A stretch of 64,000 bases of DNA from a virus. Shown in pieces: positions 18,861-26,199 of the stretch. Below the pieces are notes generated by a model. The model saw only the letters and a program-made list of their open reading frames with translations, had not been told where the DNA came from and made no database searches. Each line of letters starts with the position of its first letter. Position 1 is the first letter of the stretch. A program made the translations under genes and the position numbers. The stretch is from the IMG/VR virus record IMGVR_UViG_3300035145_004174, positions 37,072 to 101,071 of that record; one strand, given 5' to 3'.

Positions 18861-19094
18861 ATTTATTAAATGGAGTTTTAAATGGGCTAGGGTACTCCTT
18901 CTCCCAATTAATTTCTTGTTTGCTTTGTTGCATATATTTTTTTAATAAAGATTTTTTTATTTTTAAATAATCTGCCGCTTTAGATCTAACATTATTACAG
19001 TTATTTAAAGCATGTTTTATTATAGGTATCCAATGTTTTAATTTTTCTTCTCTTTTTCTTGTTTTAGCTTTTTTTAAATTTTTATTTTTTTTTT
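18861..19094 (-). CDS. -1 frame extension of the upstream regulator, second HTH
   Basis: The gene at 19074-19916 stops shortly after an A10 tract (T10 at 19085-19094 on the plus strand). The -1 frame stays open from the tract for about 76 codons. It encodes a second Fis-like HTH, HWIPIIKHALNNCNNVRSKA then ADYLKIKKSLLKKYMQQ, and ends in PSPFKTPFNK with TAA at 18861-18859, overlapping the ATG of the sigma-like gene as TAATG. The new HTH resembles the one already encoded in frame 0, so the frame is genuine coding sequence. The full product would be about 352 residues. Programmed frameshifting, transcriptional slippage, a recent indel or an assembly error in the homopolymer are all possible. Confidence 0.75.
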
Positions 19095-19916
19095 CTCTTG
19101 TTCTTCTGTCAAACAGAAAGGTTTTATTCCTTGCTCTGCCCTCTTTTTCATAACTTTTTTTTGAATTTCAGACCTTTGCTCTTTAGAGATTTTAGGTAAA
19201 ACTCTTTCGTAAGGAAAGTTTTCATTCCACCAGCTCAAGGGGTGGATTCTTTTCATTACCTTGTATAACTGAGTTCTTCCCATGTTTAAAGATAATGAAG
19301 CAGCCTTTCTGTTGTTTTTAGAAATTTCTAAAGCTTCTATTATTCTTTTTTCGGTTCGGAGCATTTCTTCTTTGTCCCAATCTATCCATTTTGCCCCATT
19401 CCATTTTTTTCCAATTCTTTTTTCTATAGCTAAATGCTTTCCTTTTCTGTGTATAGTTGAATAGTTGTTTGGCCCACTCTTAAACCCTATTGTTTCCAAG
19501 TGTTCGTAGTTTGTTTTGTTGAACCTGTTAGAGTAACCTTTTGGTCTTTGGGTTTCGTATTTAAATAAAAAATCATTTTCATTTGGGTATGCACATTTCT
19601 TAATTTGATCCCAATCCTCTAAGTCTAACCTTCTTGATATCCCTTCTCCTATTAATCTTTTATAATCTTTATGAAGCATAAAACCTTGCAAGGATTTAAT
19701 CTTCACACCACCTTCAAGCAATTTACTCTTAAGGATATTTTTGGCTAAATCATAAGATTTAGATTTTATAAATGTTTTATAATCTTTTTCTGATTTATCT
19801 CGGTATATTTCTGTATAAGATATTATCCAATATTGATCAAAATTAAAAACAGTATTCCTAAATTGTTTTTGACAATATTTACCTTTTTTCATTTGAAAAT
19901 AACTCTTCCATTGCAT
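19074..19916 (-). CDS. W..PN-motif regulator, copy 2, with Fis-type HTH, 280 aa
   Basis: The N-terminal domain (about 1-120) is shared with the 131-residue protein at 20544 and the one at 31262: FDQYWIISYTEIY, a Lys/Ser-rich segment with ALK-type helices, and the signature EDWDQIKKCAYPNENDFLFKY. The C-terminal part holds a Fis-type HTH (EKRIIEALEISKNNRKAASL, NMGRTQLYKVMKRI). It overlaps the upstream sigma-like copy 1 by 38 bases. The frame-0 stop lies just after an A10 run, and a -1 shift would add a second HTH. No known family recognised for the N-terminal domain. As a DNA-binding protein encoded with sigma factors it may act as activator or anti-sigma. Confidence 0.82.
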   Translation of the reverse strand: MQWKSYFQMKKGKYCQKQFRNTVFNFDQYWIISYTEIYRDKSEKDYKTFIKSKSYDLAKNILKSKLLEGGVKIKSLQGFMLHKDYKRLIGEGISRRLDLEDWDQIKKCAYPNENDFLFKYETQRPKGYSNRFNKTNYEHLETIGFKSGPNNYSTIHRKGKHLAIEKRIGKKWNGAKWIDWDKEEMLRTEKRIIEALEISKNNRKAASLSLNMGRTQLYKVMKRIHPLSWWNENFPYERVLPKISKEQRSEIQKKVMKKRAEQGIKPFCLTEEQEKKKIKI

Positions 19917-20544
19917 TATTTCCTATAGATATATTCTCCCAAGATTCGTCTTGAAGATAATCATCTTTTACTCTGCATCTTAATTTGTCTTCTAATCTAA
20001 TTATGTTAAAGCTTACAGCTTGATGGGTAACTCCTAAAATTTCAGATATTTCCACCTGTTTATACCCCTCTAAAATTAGGTCTATTAATTGAATTTCATT
20101 TTTAGTTAAGAATTCTGAGTAATTTTTAATTAATTTTAAAAAATATTCATGTTTAGAGTTTTTATCAAAATCGAAATCTGATTCTATACCTTTTGTATGT
20201 TCTAAAGATTCGAATGTACTTACTTGCCCTCTATAGGTTTTTATTGAATAATCATCTCTGTTTGTGTAAAACTTTTCTTGTTTTTTTCTGCATTGATACC
20301 ATCCAATTGCATTTTTTATGTAACAACAAACTTGAAATCTAAAAGATTCGAAATTGAACTCATCAAAAAAATCATTCCTGAAGTTTATTATTGCATCTTT
20401 CTTTTTTATTAGGGCTAAATTTAAATCGCTAGCAATCTCTTCTACCGACATTAAGTGATTGTGCCTTCTTTTAGAAGCTATCAAACTTAAAATATCATTT
20501 TGAAATTCTGATAAGTACTTGTAAAATTTATCTTCTTGGGTCAT
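19879..20544 (-). CDS. sigma70-like transcription factor, copy 1, 221 aa
   Basis: Paralog of the protein at 17882. The region-2-like part is EEIASDLNLALIKKKDAI with FRFQVCCYIKNAIGWYQ, and the region-4-like part is LTKNEIQLIDLILEGYKQ plus VEISEILGVTHQAVSFNIIR. It lacks the C-terminal extension of copy 2. The start overlaps the stop of the W..PN protein upstream by one base (TAATG), the same arrangement as in the second cassette. Two-domain sigma-like proteins of this size are compatible with phage middle or late transcription, but no target promoter could be assigned. Confidence 0.82.
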   Translation of the reverse strand: MTQEDKFYKYLSEFQNDILSLIASKRRHNHLMSVEEIASDLNLALIKKKDAIINFRNDFFDEFNFESFRFQVCCYIKNAIGWYQCRKKQEKFYTNRDDYSIKTYRGQVSTFESLEHTKGIESDFDFDKNSKHEYFLKLIKNYSEFLTKNEIQLIDLILEGYKQVEISEILGVTHQAVSFNIIRLEDKLRCRVKDDYLQDESWENISIGNNAMEELFSNEKR

Positions 20545-20939
20545 TATGCTTTAATTTTTTCCTCCATATTGTTTTCTTGTTCTTGCTTTACTGTTCCTAT
20601 GCAATATTTGAATAAATAATCATTTTGATTAGGAAATGAACATTCCCTAATGTGCTGCCAATCTTTTATTGATAGTGGCAATTTGTGTCTGTTCAAATAG
20701 TTTTTATAGAACATATGAAAATTTTTGAATTTAAAATCTTTAAATGAGTTTTGCTCTTTTAATTTTTCTTTCAACACGAAGGTTGCAAACTCAAGCGATC
20801 TAGCTTTTATTACTGAAATAAACTCAAAAACTTCTCCACTTAGAGATGTTAGTGTGTAATTTATTTTCCAATATTGGTCGTAACCAAATTTCTTTTTTCT
20901 ATACTTTTCTTGAATATTTTTTTTAGTCTTCATCTTCAA
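20544..20939 (-). CDS. W..PN-motif protein, copy 1, 131 aa
   Basis: A stand-alone version of the N-terminal domain of the 280-residue regulator: FGYDQYWKINYTLTSLSG, VIKARSLEFATFVLKEKLKE and the signature KDWQHIRECSFPNQNDYLFKY (read as KDWQHIRECSFPNQND). It has no HTH. The stop is coupled to the sigma-like copy 1 as TAATG. Because both copies of the domain lie directly before a sigma-like gene, a physical link between the two products is likely. No named family recognised. Confidence 0.82.
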   Translation of the reverse strand: MKMKTKKNIQEKYRKKKFGYDQYWKINYTLTSLSGEVFEFISVIKARSLEFATFVLKEKLKEQNSFKDFKFKNFHMFYKNYLNRHKLPLSIKDWQHIRECSFPNQNDYLFKYCIGTVKQEQENNMEEKIKA

Positions 20940-21168
20940 CCTTTCTATCTACTTTTTCTTTAAAGCATGGATTATTCTCGTATTCACCTACAGATCTTCC
21001 GATATTGAAGGAAAATCTGTCAATAAATATTATTACTCCAAATAATATATATAATGCATAATTTGTCAAATCTAAATTTAACAACAATAACCCTATTACT
21101 ATTACATATGGTAAATACTTATTTAATAAGTAGTCTATTACCGCCCAATTACTTTCTTTAATCTTCAT
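20923..21168 (-). CDS. small membrane protein with two helices, 81 aa
   Basis: Two hydrophobic segments, about residues 18-33 (LPYVIVIGLLLLNLDL) and 36-51 (YALYILFGVIIFID), separated by a short loop, with a charged C-terminal tail (ENNPCFKEKVDRKVEDED). The gene overlaps the ECF sigma gene upstream by 11 bases and the W..PN gene downstream by 17. In cells, ECF factors are often paired with membrane anti-sigma factors, and this protein sits in that position. It lacks any recognisable anti-sigma domain, so this is only a context idea. Confidence 0.75.
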   Translation of the reverse strand: MKIKESNWAVIDYLLNKYLPYVIVIGLLLLNLDLTNYALYILFGVIIFIDRFSFNIGRSVGEYENNPCFKEKVDRKVEDED

Positions 21169-21730
21169 AATTTCCGTATACTTCGTATTTATTCATTTTT
21201 CTTTTTGCGCACTTTGTTAAGTTACTTCTGATCCTAAACATTGTGCCTGAGACAGCTCCAATGCTTCTTCCTGTTATTTTTGAAATTTCTTTCATGCTTT
21301 TTTCTTGCTTGAACCATAAATTAGCTATCAAGCTCATATGATCTGGCAAGTCTCTATAGCATGAATTTAAAATTTTACTTTCTAGTTTTATGTCATTTTC
21401 ATTTATTTCCTGTGCTTCATCCATTATAGTTTCTACCATTTCACTGTTAAATGATAACCTATTTCTTTTTGATTTTGTTAAAAATCCCATTATTTGAAAC
21501 CTAGCTATAGCGAAAACCCAATTCTTGAACTCGCCTTTTGAGGGGTCGTAGCAATCTTGTCTTTTGAATGAGATCATATTTGTTTCTTGGAGTACATCCA
21601 TAGCATCCGCTTTATTCGGTATTATTGATAATATAAAACCAAGTAGCCTTGGTTGTAGTATTTTTAACTCGCTCTCAAAACAAAATTGTTTTGAATTCTG
21701 CTTTGTAATTTTCTTTTTTGCTTTAAACAT
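21158..21730 (-). CDS. ECF-type sigma factor, Rhodopirellula/Verrucomicrobium-like
   Basis: 190 residues. Region 2 reads LQPRLLGFILSIIPNKADAM then DVLQETNMISFKR, FKNWVFAIARFQIMGFL and RNRLSFNSEMVETIMDEA. The ADA.DVLQETN string and the R.RL.F...MVE string are the pattern I know from the Rhodopirellula/Verrucomicrobium sigma family. Region 4 is LPDHMSLIANLWFKQEKSM with KEISKITGRSIGAVSGTMFR. Such a gene in a phage suggests capture from a planctomycete or verrucomicrobial host and a role in redirecting host RNA polymerase. It is overlapped on both sides in the minus-strand operon. Confidence 0.88.
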   Translation of the reverse strand: MFKAKKKITKQNSKQFCFESELKILQPRLLGFILSIIPNKADAMDVLQETNMISFKRQDCYDPSKGEFKNWVFAIARFQIMGFLTKSKRNRLSFNSEMVETIMDEAQEINENDIKLESKILNSCYRDLPDHMSLIANLWFKQEKSMKEISKITGRSIGAVSGTMFRIRSNLTKCAKRKMNKYEVYGNYED

Positions 21731-21953
21731 CCTGCATCTCCCATTTCTCAGAATACGGATTATACTTTTCTACCGAAATGGTTTGTACCGTGATCTTGTT
21801 TGAATCTAACATTGCATCATGAAACTTTATAGCTTCTTCAGCGTTATGGGCCATATAATAATGATAATTGTTCATCGCAATATGTTCGGACGATGCATTG
21901 TATTTAACTCTGAATTCAAATAATTTATCAAATTTATATTTTTTCTTCTTCAT
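21723..21953 (-). CDS. hypothetical protein, 76 aa
   Basis: Starts at ATG 21953 (MKKKKYKFDKLFEF), inside the end of the upstream gene. Eleven more residues are possible from an upstream ATG but would lengthen the overlap. The segment YMAHNAEEAIKFHDAML with ITVQTISVEKY has the strand-helix-strand look of small domains with an A.S..EA motif seen elsewhere in this window. No family is assigned. It is coupled to the ECF sigma gene by an eight-base overlap. Confidence 0.72.
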   Translation of the reverse strand: MKKKKYKFDKLFEFRVKYNASSEHIAMNNYHYYMAHNAEEAIKFHDAMLDSNKITVQTISVEKYNPYSEKWEMQDV

Positions 21954-22122
21954 GACCTCGCCAATAAATACCATCAAGTAAAACAAAATTTATTTCATTT
22001 TCGATTTCGATATCGACACCTACTGGGTCTCCCTCTAGCACTGGAAGGTCTGATTCTACATAGAAGAATTCTTCTTCTTGTTCTGCGTGTACTAATTGGC
22101 ATGATTTCATTTTAATATTCAT
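21934..22122 (-). CDS. small acidic hypothetical protein, 62 aa
   Basis: An acidic, beta-rich protein (MKSCQLVHAEQEEEFFYVES, DLPVLEGDPVGVDIEIENE) ending LLDGIYWRGHEEEKI. Its ATG overlaps the stop of the upstream gene by four bases and its end overlaps the downstream gene. No family recognised. The unbroken chain of overlaps is the main support that it is a real gene. Confidence 0.7.
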   Translation of the reverse strand: MNIKMKSCQLVHAEQEEEFFYVESDLPVLEGDPVGVDIEIENEINFVLLDGIYWRGHEEEKI

Positions 22123-22379
22123 ATTTTAATTTCTAGTTGTTTTTGATTATGTTCTGATTCTAAAGCATTTTTCTGGTTAATGTCAACACTTTTTTTATTT
22201 TTTTTGAAATTCTTTTGGGCTATCCTTACCATGAACCTCATCAAGGAGAAAGAATAAGCTTTACTGAAGCTTATGGTTTGCACCTCTTCTGTTTCTTTAT
22301 TTTTGATAGTTACTCGAAATTGCTTTAGCTCAGAATCGTACTCAAATTCTCCAAATTTAAGTTCTTTTATTATTTTCAT
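22119..22379 (-). CDS. hypothetical protein, 86 aa
   Basis: Beta-strands in the first half (ELKFGEFEYDSELKQFRVTI), then a hydrophobic helix (SKAYSFSLMRFMVRIAQKNF) and a polar tail. It begins one base after the stop of the methyltransferase gene and overlaps the next gene by four bases. Family unknown. It could be a small DNA-binding or accessory protein of the methyltransferase operon. Confidence 0.7.
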   Translation of the reverse strand: MKIIKELKFGEFEYDSELKQFRVTIKNKETEEVQTISFSKAYSFSLMRFMVRIAQKNFKKNKKSVDINQKNALESEHNQKQLEIKI

Positions 22380-22380
22380 G

Positions 22381-23424
22381 TCAATCGATTGGAATTGTTT
22401 TAATTATTTCTCTCGCCATTGTTGGGGGAAAACATTCACCAAGAACTTTTCTAATAAAATTCTCTGATTTGTTACCTTTAAATTTGTCTAAAAATCTTTC
22501 TGGAAGTCCACAAATAATACCTAATTCTTCAACCGACAAGACTCTTGCGTCGGAATATGTTCCATCTGTTAGTTTATTTCCTGGGTGAACATTGTTTTGG
22601 CTTGAAACCGCTCCATTGCACATGGTAACTGTTGGGGCTGGCTTGTCCCAATCTATTCTTTTGTAAGTCGTAGAGAACCCTTTTATTCTTCTTCCATCTT
22701 TTTTTGGATAATGAATTTTATTTTCAAATGCGGTTTTCCCTGTTGGTGTGTTTTTCATCCAAACTATGTGATTAGGATTATGTTTTTTTGCGTAATGCCA
22801 AGGTAATGAGCTTTTTTCTCCAGATTCTAAGGAATCTAGATGGGATATCGCATCTTTTGTTGTTATTATTTTTTTTCTAGATTCTGGATGCTTCCATTTT
22901 CCGCCTCTAGAGATCAGCCCAATAAACCTTTTCCTTGATTGAGGTGTATTATAATTTTTTGCATTTAAAATTTTCCACCTTAGAGACCAAGGTTGGGGAA
23001 GTTTTGACTCAATATAATTTATGATGTTTACTATGTTTCCGTCATCATTTATAAACGTCTCTGACATGCCAGATACATTTTCTATCAACATATATTCTGG
23101 TAAAATTTCATTAAACACTTCCATGGCATGAATTATTAATGAGTTCCTGTGGTCATTTGGAGACCTTTTTGCATTAGCAACACTCATTCCTTGACAAGGT
23201 GGGGTTGCTATAATTAAATCTATTGTGTCGCAATTCTCATAAATTTGCTCTTTTATTGTTGCATTTGTTATGTCTCCGCAAATAACATTCACATCAGGAT
23301 GTATCTCTCTGTACATCTTGCATCTATCTTCTTGTAGCTCGTTAGCTACAACAACATCCACTCCGAATTCCTTGAAATAAACCTCGCCAAAACCTACATT
23401 AGAAAAAAGAGATAAAGCCTTCAT
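22381..23424 (-). CDS. DNA (cytosine-5) methyltransferase
   Basis: 347 residues with the C5-methyltransferase motifs in order: motif I FSNVGFGEVYF, motif IV ATPPCQGMS with the catalytic cysteine, motif VI IENVSGM, motif VIII NTPQSRKRFIGL, motif IX around DKPAPTVTMCNGA and motif X GECFPPTMAREII. It methylates C5 of cytosine in a short DNA site that cannot be read from the sequence. No restriction enzyme is adjacent, so it is an orphan phage enzyme that may protect phage DNA or alter transcription. It is the first gene of the ten-gene minus-strand operon that ends with the sigma factors. Confidence 0.94.
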   Translation of the reverse strand: MKALSLFSNVGFGEVYFKEFGVDVVVANELQEDRCKMYREIHPDVNVICGDITNATIKEQIYENCDTIDLIIATPPCQGMSVANAKRSPNDHRNSLIIHAMEVFNEILPEYMLIENVSGMSETFINDDGNIVNIINYIESKLPQPWSLRWKILNAKNYNTPQSRKRFIGLISRGGKWKHPESRKKIITTKDAISHLDSLESGEKSSLPWHYAKKHNPNHIVWMKNTPTGKTAFENKIHYPKKDGRRIKGFSTTYKRIDWDKPAPTVTMCNGAVSSQNNVHPGNKLTDGTYSDARVLSVEELGIICGLPERFLDKFKGNKSENFIRKVLGECFPPTMAREIIKTIPID

Positions 23425-23510
23425 TCTGTATTATAATAATATTATTAACAAGAATATCAACTCAAAAAGTGTATTTATAATTTAGTTGAATTTTTAATAT
23501 ATTATAAGCG

Positions 23511-24161
23511 ATGAAAAACTCTAAAGTAATAACATGTATAGGGAATTGCCAAGCCCTTAGTTTGACTTGGTATTTGTCTCAATTGGGTCCAGAATTTGAT
23601 GTTTCCTATGTGAGTCCTTCTATGAAGCTCCAGAATTTGATTATTGGAGATTCTGTCGAGGAGGCTCCATCGGCTCCTAATTATGCATTAGACGATTCCA
23701 AACACGACGAAATAAAACCATGGGCAGGGAAGCTCATTAAAAGGGCAAAAAACCCATCTATGGGGGTCGATATGGTCAAAAAATCAGATCTAGTTTTTTA
23801 TCAGACAATTAGATTGGAAACATCTAAACTTTTCAACCTTGCAAAATTGCGAAGCTATGTTGATGTTTCTAAATTAAAACAAATTGGAGTGTTTCATTAT
23901 AATCCCAATGACCCTTTTATTGAATCTGGTTTTGTGGGAATGATGGAAAGAGAAAAAAGACATAAGATAGAATTTTCGATTTGTGAATTGATTTACAAGC
24001 ACCGAGATAAAATTTACTGCCAACCAGGAAACCGCAGGCATCCAAATTCTTTTTATTTTTTAGAATTAGTGAGGTCTATTTGTGAAAAAATGGAATGGGA
24101 TTTTTATGATGAATCTACTTATATGGAAATTCTTGAACAAAAATGGCCATTTAAATGTTAG
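23511..24161 (+). CDS. WcbI-like polysaccharide acetyltransferase/hydrolase-fold protein, copy 1
   Basis: 216 residues beginning VITCIGNCQALSLTWYLSQL, the GNCQ motif that opens WcbI-type capsule proteins. Further landmarks are SDLVFYQTIRLETSKLFN, IGVFHYNPNDPF and the late PGNRRHPNSFYFLELVRSIC, where the His-Pro-N segment fits the second active-site block. WcbI proteins are SGNH-hydrolase-like and linked to capsule acetylation. The protein at 27198 is a paralog, so two copies bracket the sulfotransferase cluster. It diverges from the methyltransferase operon and its end overlaps the convergent sulfotransferase gene by four bases. Confidence 0.82.
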   Translation: MKNSKVITCIGNCQALSLTWYLSQLGPEFDVSYVSPSMKLQNLIIGDSVEEAPSAPNYALDDSKHDEIKPWAGKLIKRAKNPSMGVDMVKKSDLVFYQTIRLETSKLFNLAKLRSYVDVSKLKQIGVFHYNPNDPFIESGFVGMMEREKRHKIEFSICELIYKHRDKIYCQPGNRRHPNSFYFLELVRSICEKMEWDFYDESTYMEILEQKWPFKC

Positions 24162-24865
24162 AACTTATAATTAAAATACTCTATATCTTTTATATAAATT
24201 TCTTTAACTAAATTAAAGGATTTATCATCGTAGTATTCTCTGTAGTCTCTTGGCTTGATATTTTTTTTAATTTGCTTTCGTTTTCGCATTTCATTTATCT
24301 TTTTTTCTAAATCTATTATTTTTTCTGTATCTTTAGTCGAAGTTTTTTCCTTCTCTAAAAGTTTTATCAATCTTTTTTCTTTTTTTTCGTTATCTCTTTT
24401 GTTTAAATGGTAGAGCTTTTCCATCTGGCCCAAGCCTATAATATTGCAAATATTTTTAAAATCTTCTTCTAGGTTTTCGTATTTTCCAATAAAGTCTAAA
24501 TTTCCGTAGTTTTTTTCGCAAAATTGATGAAATGTTGGTTGCATTTTAAAATGCATTGAAGATATGTACTCAGAGAATTCCATTTCTCTGTATTTTTCGT
24601 TATAAATTAGGTGGTATTTTAAAGAGACAGCTCTATCCCAAGGGTTCCTAACAAATGCAAACTTGAAATAATTGCTGCATTCTGGGTACTTTATTAATGC
24701 ACCTTTTAATCCGCTATGTCTAATTTTACCTTCTTTTTTTTTGTGGTTTTCGAATCTGACCCAATTAATTTCTGGATGATGTCTTCTTAAAGCAGTGGAT
24801 ATCGAAAGAGTTCCTGTTTTTGGGTATTCTAAAAATATAAATTTATGTTCGTGTGATATTATCAT
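24158..24865 (-). CDS. sulfotransferase A (Sulfotransfer_2-like), 235 aa
   Basis: The PAPS 5'-phosphosulfate loop is FIFLEYPKTGTLSISTAL and the 3'-phosphate-binding segment is FKFAFVRNPWDRAVS. DFIGKYENLEEDFKNI is the usual middle block, and the C-terminus keeps the family's YREYYDD and DIEYFNYKF pattern. An insert of about 60 very lysine- and glutamate-rich residues (RLIKLLEKEKTSTKDTEK) precedes the end and is absent in its neighbours. It should transfer sulfate to a hydroxyl of a glycan or lipid. It overlaps the downstream convergent WcbI gene by four bases and is coupled by one base to sulfotransferase B. Confidence 0.88.
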   Translation of the reverse strand: MIISHEHKFIFLEYPKTGTLSISTALRRHHPEINWVRFENHKKKEGKIRHSGLKGALIKYPECSNYFKFAFVRNPWDRAVSLKYHLIYNEKYREMEFSEYISSMHFKMQPTFHQFCEKNYGNLDFIGKYENLEEDFKNICNIIGLGQMEKLYHLNKRDNEKKEKRLIKLLEKEKTSTKDTEKIIDLEKKINEMRKRKQIKKNIKPRDYREYYDDKSFNLVKEIYIKDIEYFNYKF

Positions 24866-25515
24866 TACTTATCTTCAAATTCATAACCAAAAAACTCAAT
24901 GTCTTTTGCGTATTTTTTTGCAACAATTTCTCTAGTCTCATCGTCGTAGTATTCGGTATAATGTTTGTGACTTGATTTGTTTTTGTGTGGAAGTTGTTGT
25001 GTTGGGATTCCGATTTTGTCACAAACTATATTGAAGTCTTTTTGGATATTTTCAAATCTGATTACATAATCAAGTTTATGGTCATTATATTTTTTTACAC
25101 AAAAATAATCAACACATGGTTTGGGTCTGTAGTTATTTCTGTTCCTTTGAATTAGGTTATTAATAAATATCTTTTTATTAAACGATTTATGCCCTTTCCA
25201 AAAATAATATGAAATAGCACGATCCCACGGATTCCGTGTTACGCCAAACTTGAAAAAGTCTTCAATGCTTTCGTATTTTTTTTGCCAAGCATTATAGTAT
25301 GCGTTTAATGTTGCATGCTTATGTATTTTTAATTTTTTATTAGATGACCTAATTTCAAATCTGTCTAAATGAGATTTACTCTTCGCATTATGAGTTGCTT
25401 GTTCCTCGGTTACCCAAATCTTATCCTCAGAATAGTTTTGAAGGTAATTTTGTATAGAATTACCCGCAGTTTTTGGAACATGAATAAAAATAAATTTATG
25501 TTTATGACTTATCAT
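24865..25515 (-). CDS. sulfotransferase B (Sulfotransfer_2-like), 216 aa
   Basis: 5'-PSB loop IFIHVPKTAGNSIQNYL, 3'-binding segment FKFGVTRNPWDRAISYYF and C-terminal HYTEYYDDETREIVAKKYA with DIEFFGYEF. It lacks the lysine-rich insert of sulfotransferase A and is closest to sulfotransferase C: the last 90 or so bases of genes B and C are alike at the nucleotide level, which points to a tandem duplication. The substrate is unknown. The stop of this gene overlaps the start of sulfotransferase A by one base. Confidence 0.88.
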   Translation of the reverse strand: MISHKHKFIFIHVPKTAGNSIQNYLQNYSEDKIWVTEEQATHNAKSKSHLDRFEIRSSNKKLKIHKHATLNAYYNAWQKKYESIEDFFKFGVTRNPWDRAISYYFWKGHKSFNKKIFINNLIQRNRNNYRPKPCVDYFCVKKYNDHKLDYVIRFENIQKDFNIVCDKIGIPTQQLPHKNKSSHKHYTEYYDDETREIVAKKYAKDIEFFGYEFEDK

Positions 25516-25607
25516 TATTGTTAATCATTATTAATCTAGCGTGTATAACTTATACACCATTGCATTTTTATGTAGACATCTTTCTTTCCAAAATTGTTTT
25601 TTTCATT

Positions 25608-26183
25608 TTACTCTCCAAATTTGTATCCAAAATACTCAATGTCTCGTGCATATCTTTCCGCAACAATTTCACGAGTTTCATCATCGTAGTATTGGGTGTA
25701 GTGTTTTTTGTCTGAACGTCGCCTTTTTTTTGTATTTTTATTTATGGTGATCCCTATTTTTTTGCAAATATATTCGAGGTCTTGAGTTCGGTTTTCAAAT
25801 CGACCTATGAAGTCCATTTTTTCGGGTTCAAAATAATCCAACAAGCTATCTCCGCTTTCATGAATAGCTGGCTTGTAATGCTCTAAAAAATATTTTAAAG
25901 TTTTACCAGAATGATGCCCAATTTTACCACCTCGCCCTTTAATTGGACTAGAATACCAACCTCTATCAAAATATTTTGATATTATAATGTCCCAAGGGTT
26001 TCTGACAAAAGTGAATTTAAAATAGTTCTCAAAGTTTTTTTGGTTCAAATGATTTTCCCAATCTCTTAAACTCCAATGTTTATTTCCCTCTTTTGCCTCG
26101 TTGTATTGAAACTGAGCTTCTATACTCGTGCCTCCAGTTCGAGGAACATGGATGAAAAGAAATTTATTTTTGTGGTTAATCAT
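25608..26183 (-). CDS. sulfotransferase C (Sulfotransfer_2-like), 191 aa
   Basis: 5'-PSB loop LFIHVPRTGGTSIEAQF, 3'-binding segment FKFTFVRNPWDIIISKYF, middle block MDFIGRFENRTQDLEYI and C-terminal HYTQYYDDETREIVAERYA with DIEYFGYKF. All key PAPS-contacting residues are present. It follows the fucosyltransferase-like gene by about 17 bases and precedes sulfotransferase B after a gap of some 90 bases. It is likely to act on the same or a related glycan. Confidence 0.88.
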   Translation of the reverse strand: MINHKNKFLFIHVPRTGGTSIEAQFQYNEAKEGNKHWSLRDWENHLNQKNFENYFKFTFVRNPWDIIISKYFDRGWYSSPIKGRGGKIGHHSGKTLKYFLEHYKPAIHESGDSLLDYFEPEKMDFIGRFENRTQDLEYICKKIGITINKNTKKRRRSDKKHYTQYYDDETREIVAERYARDIEYFGYKFGE

Positions 26184-26199
26184 TTAAATATTACATTGT

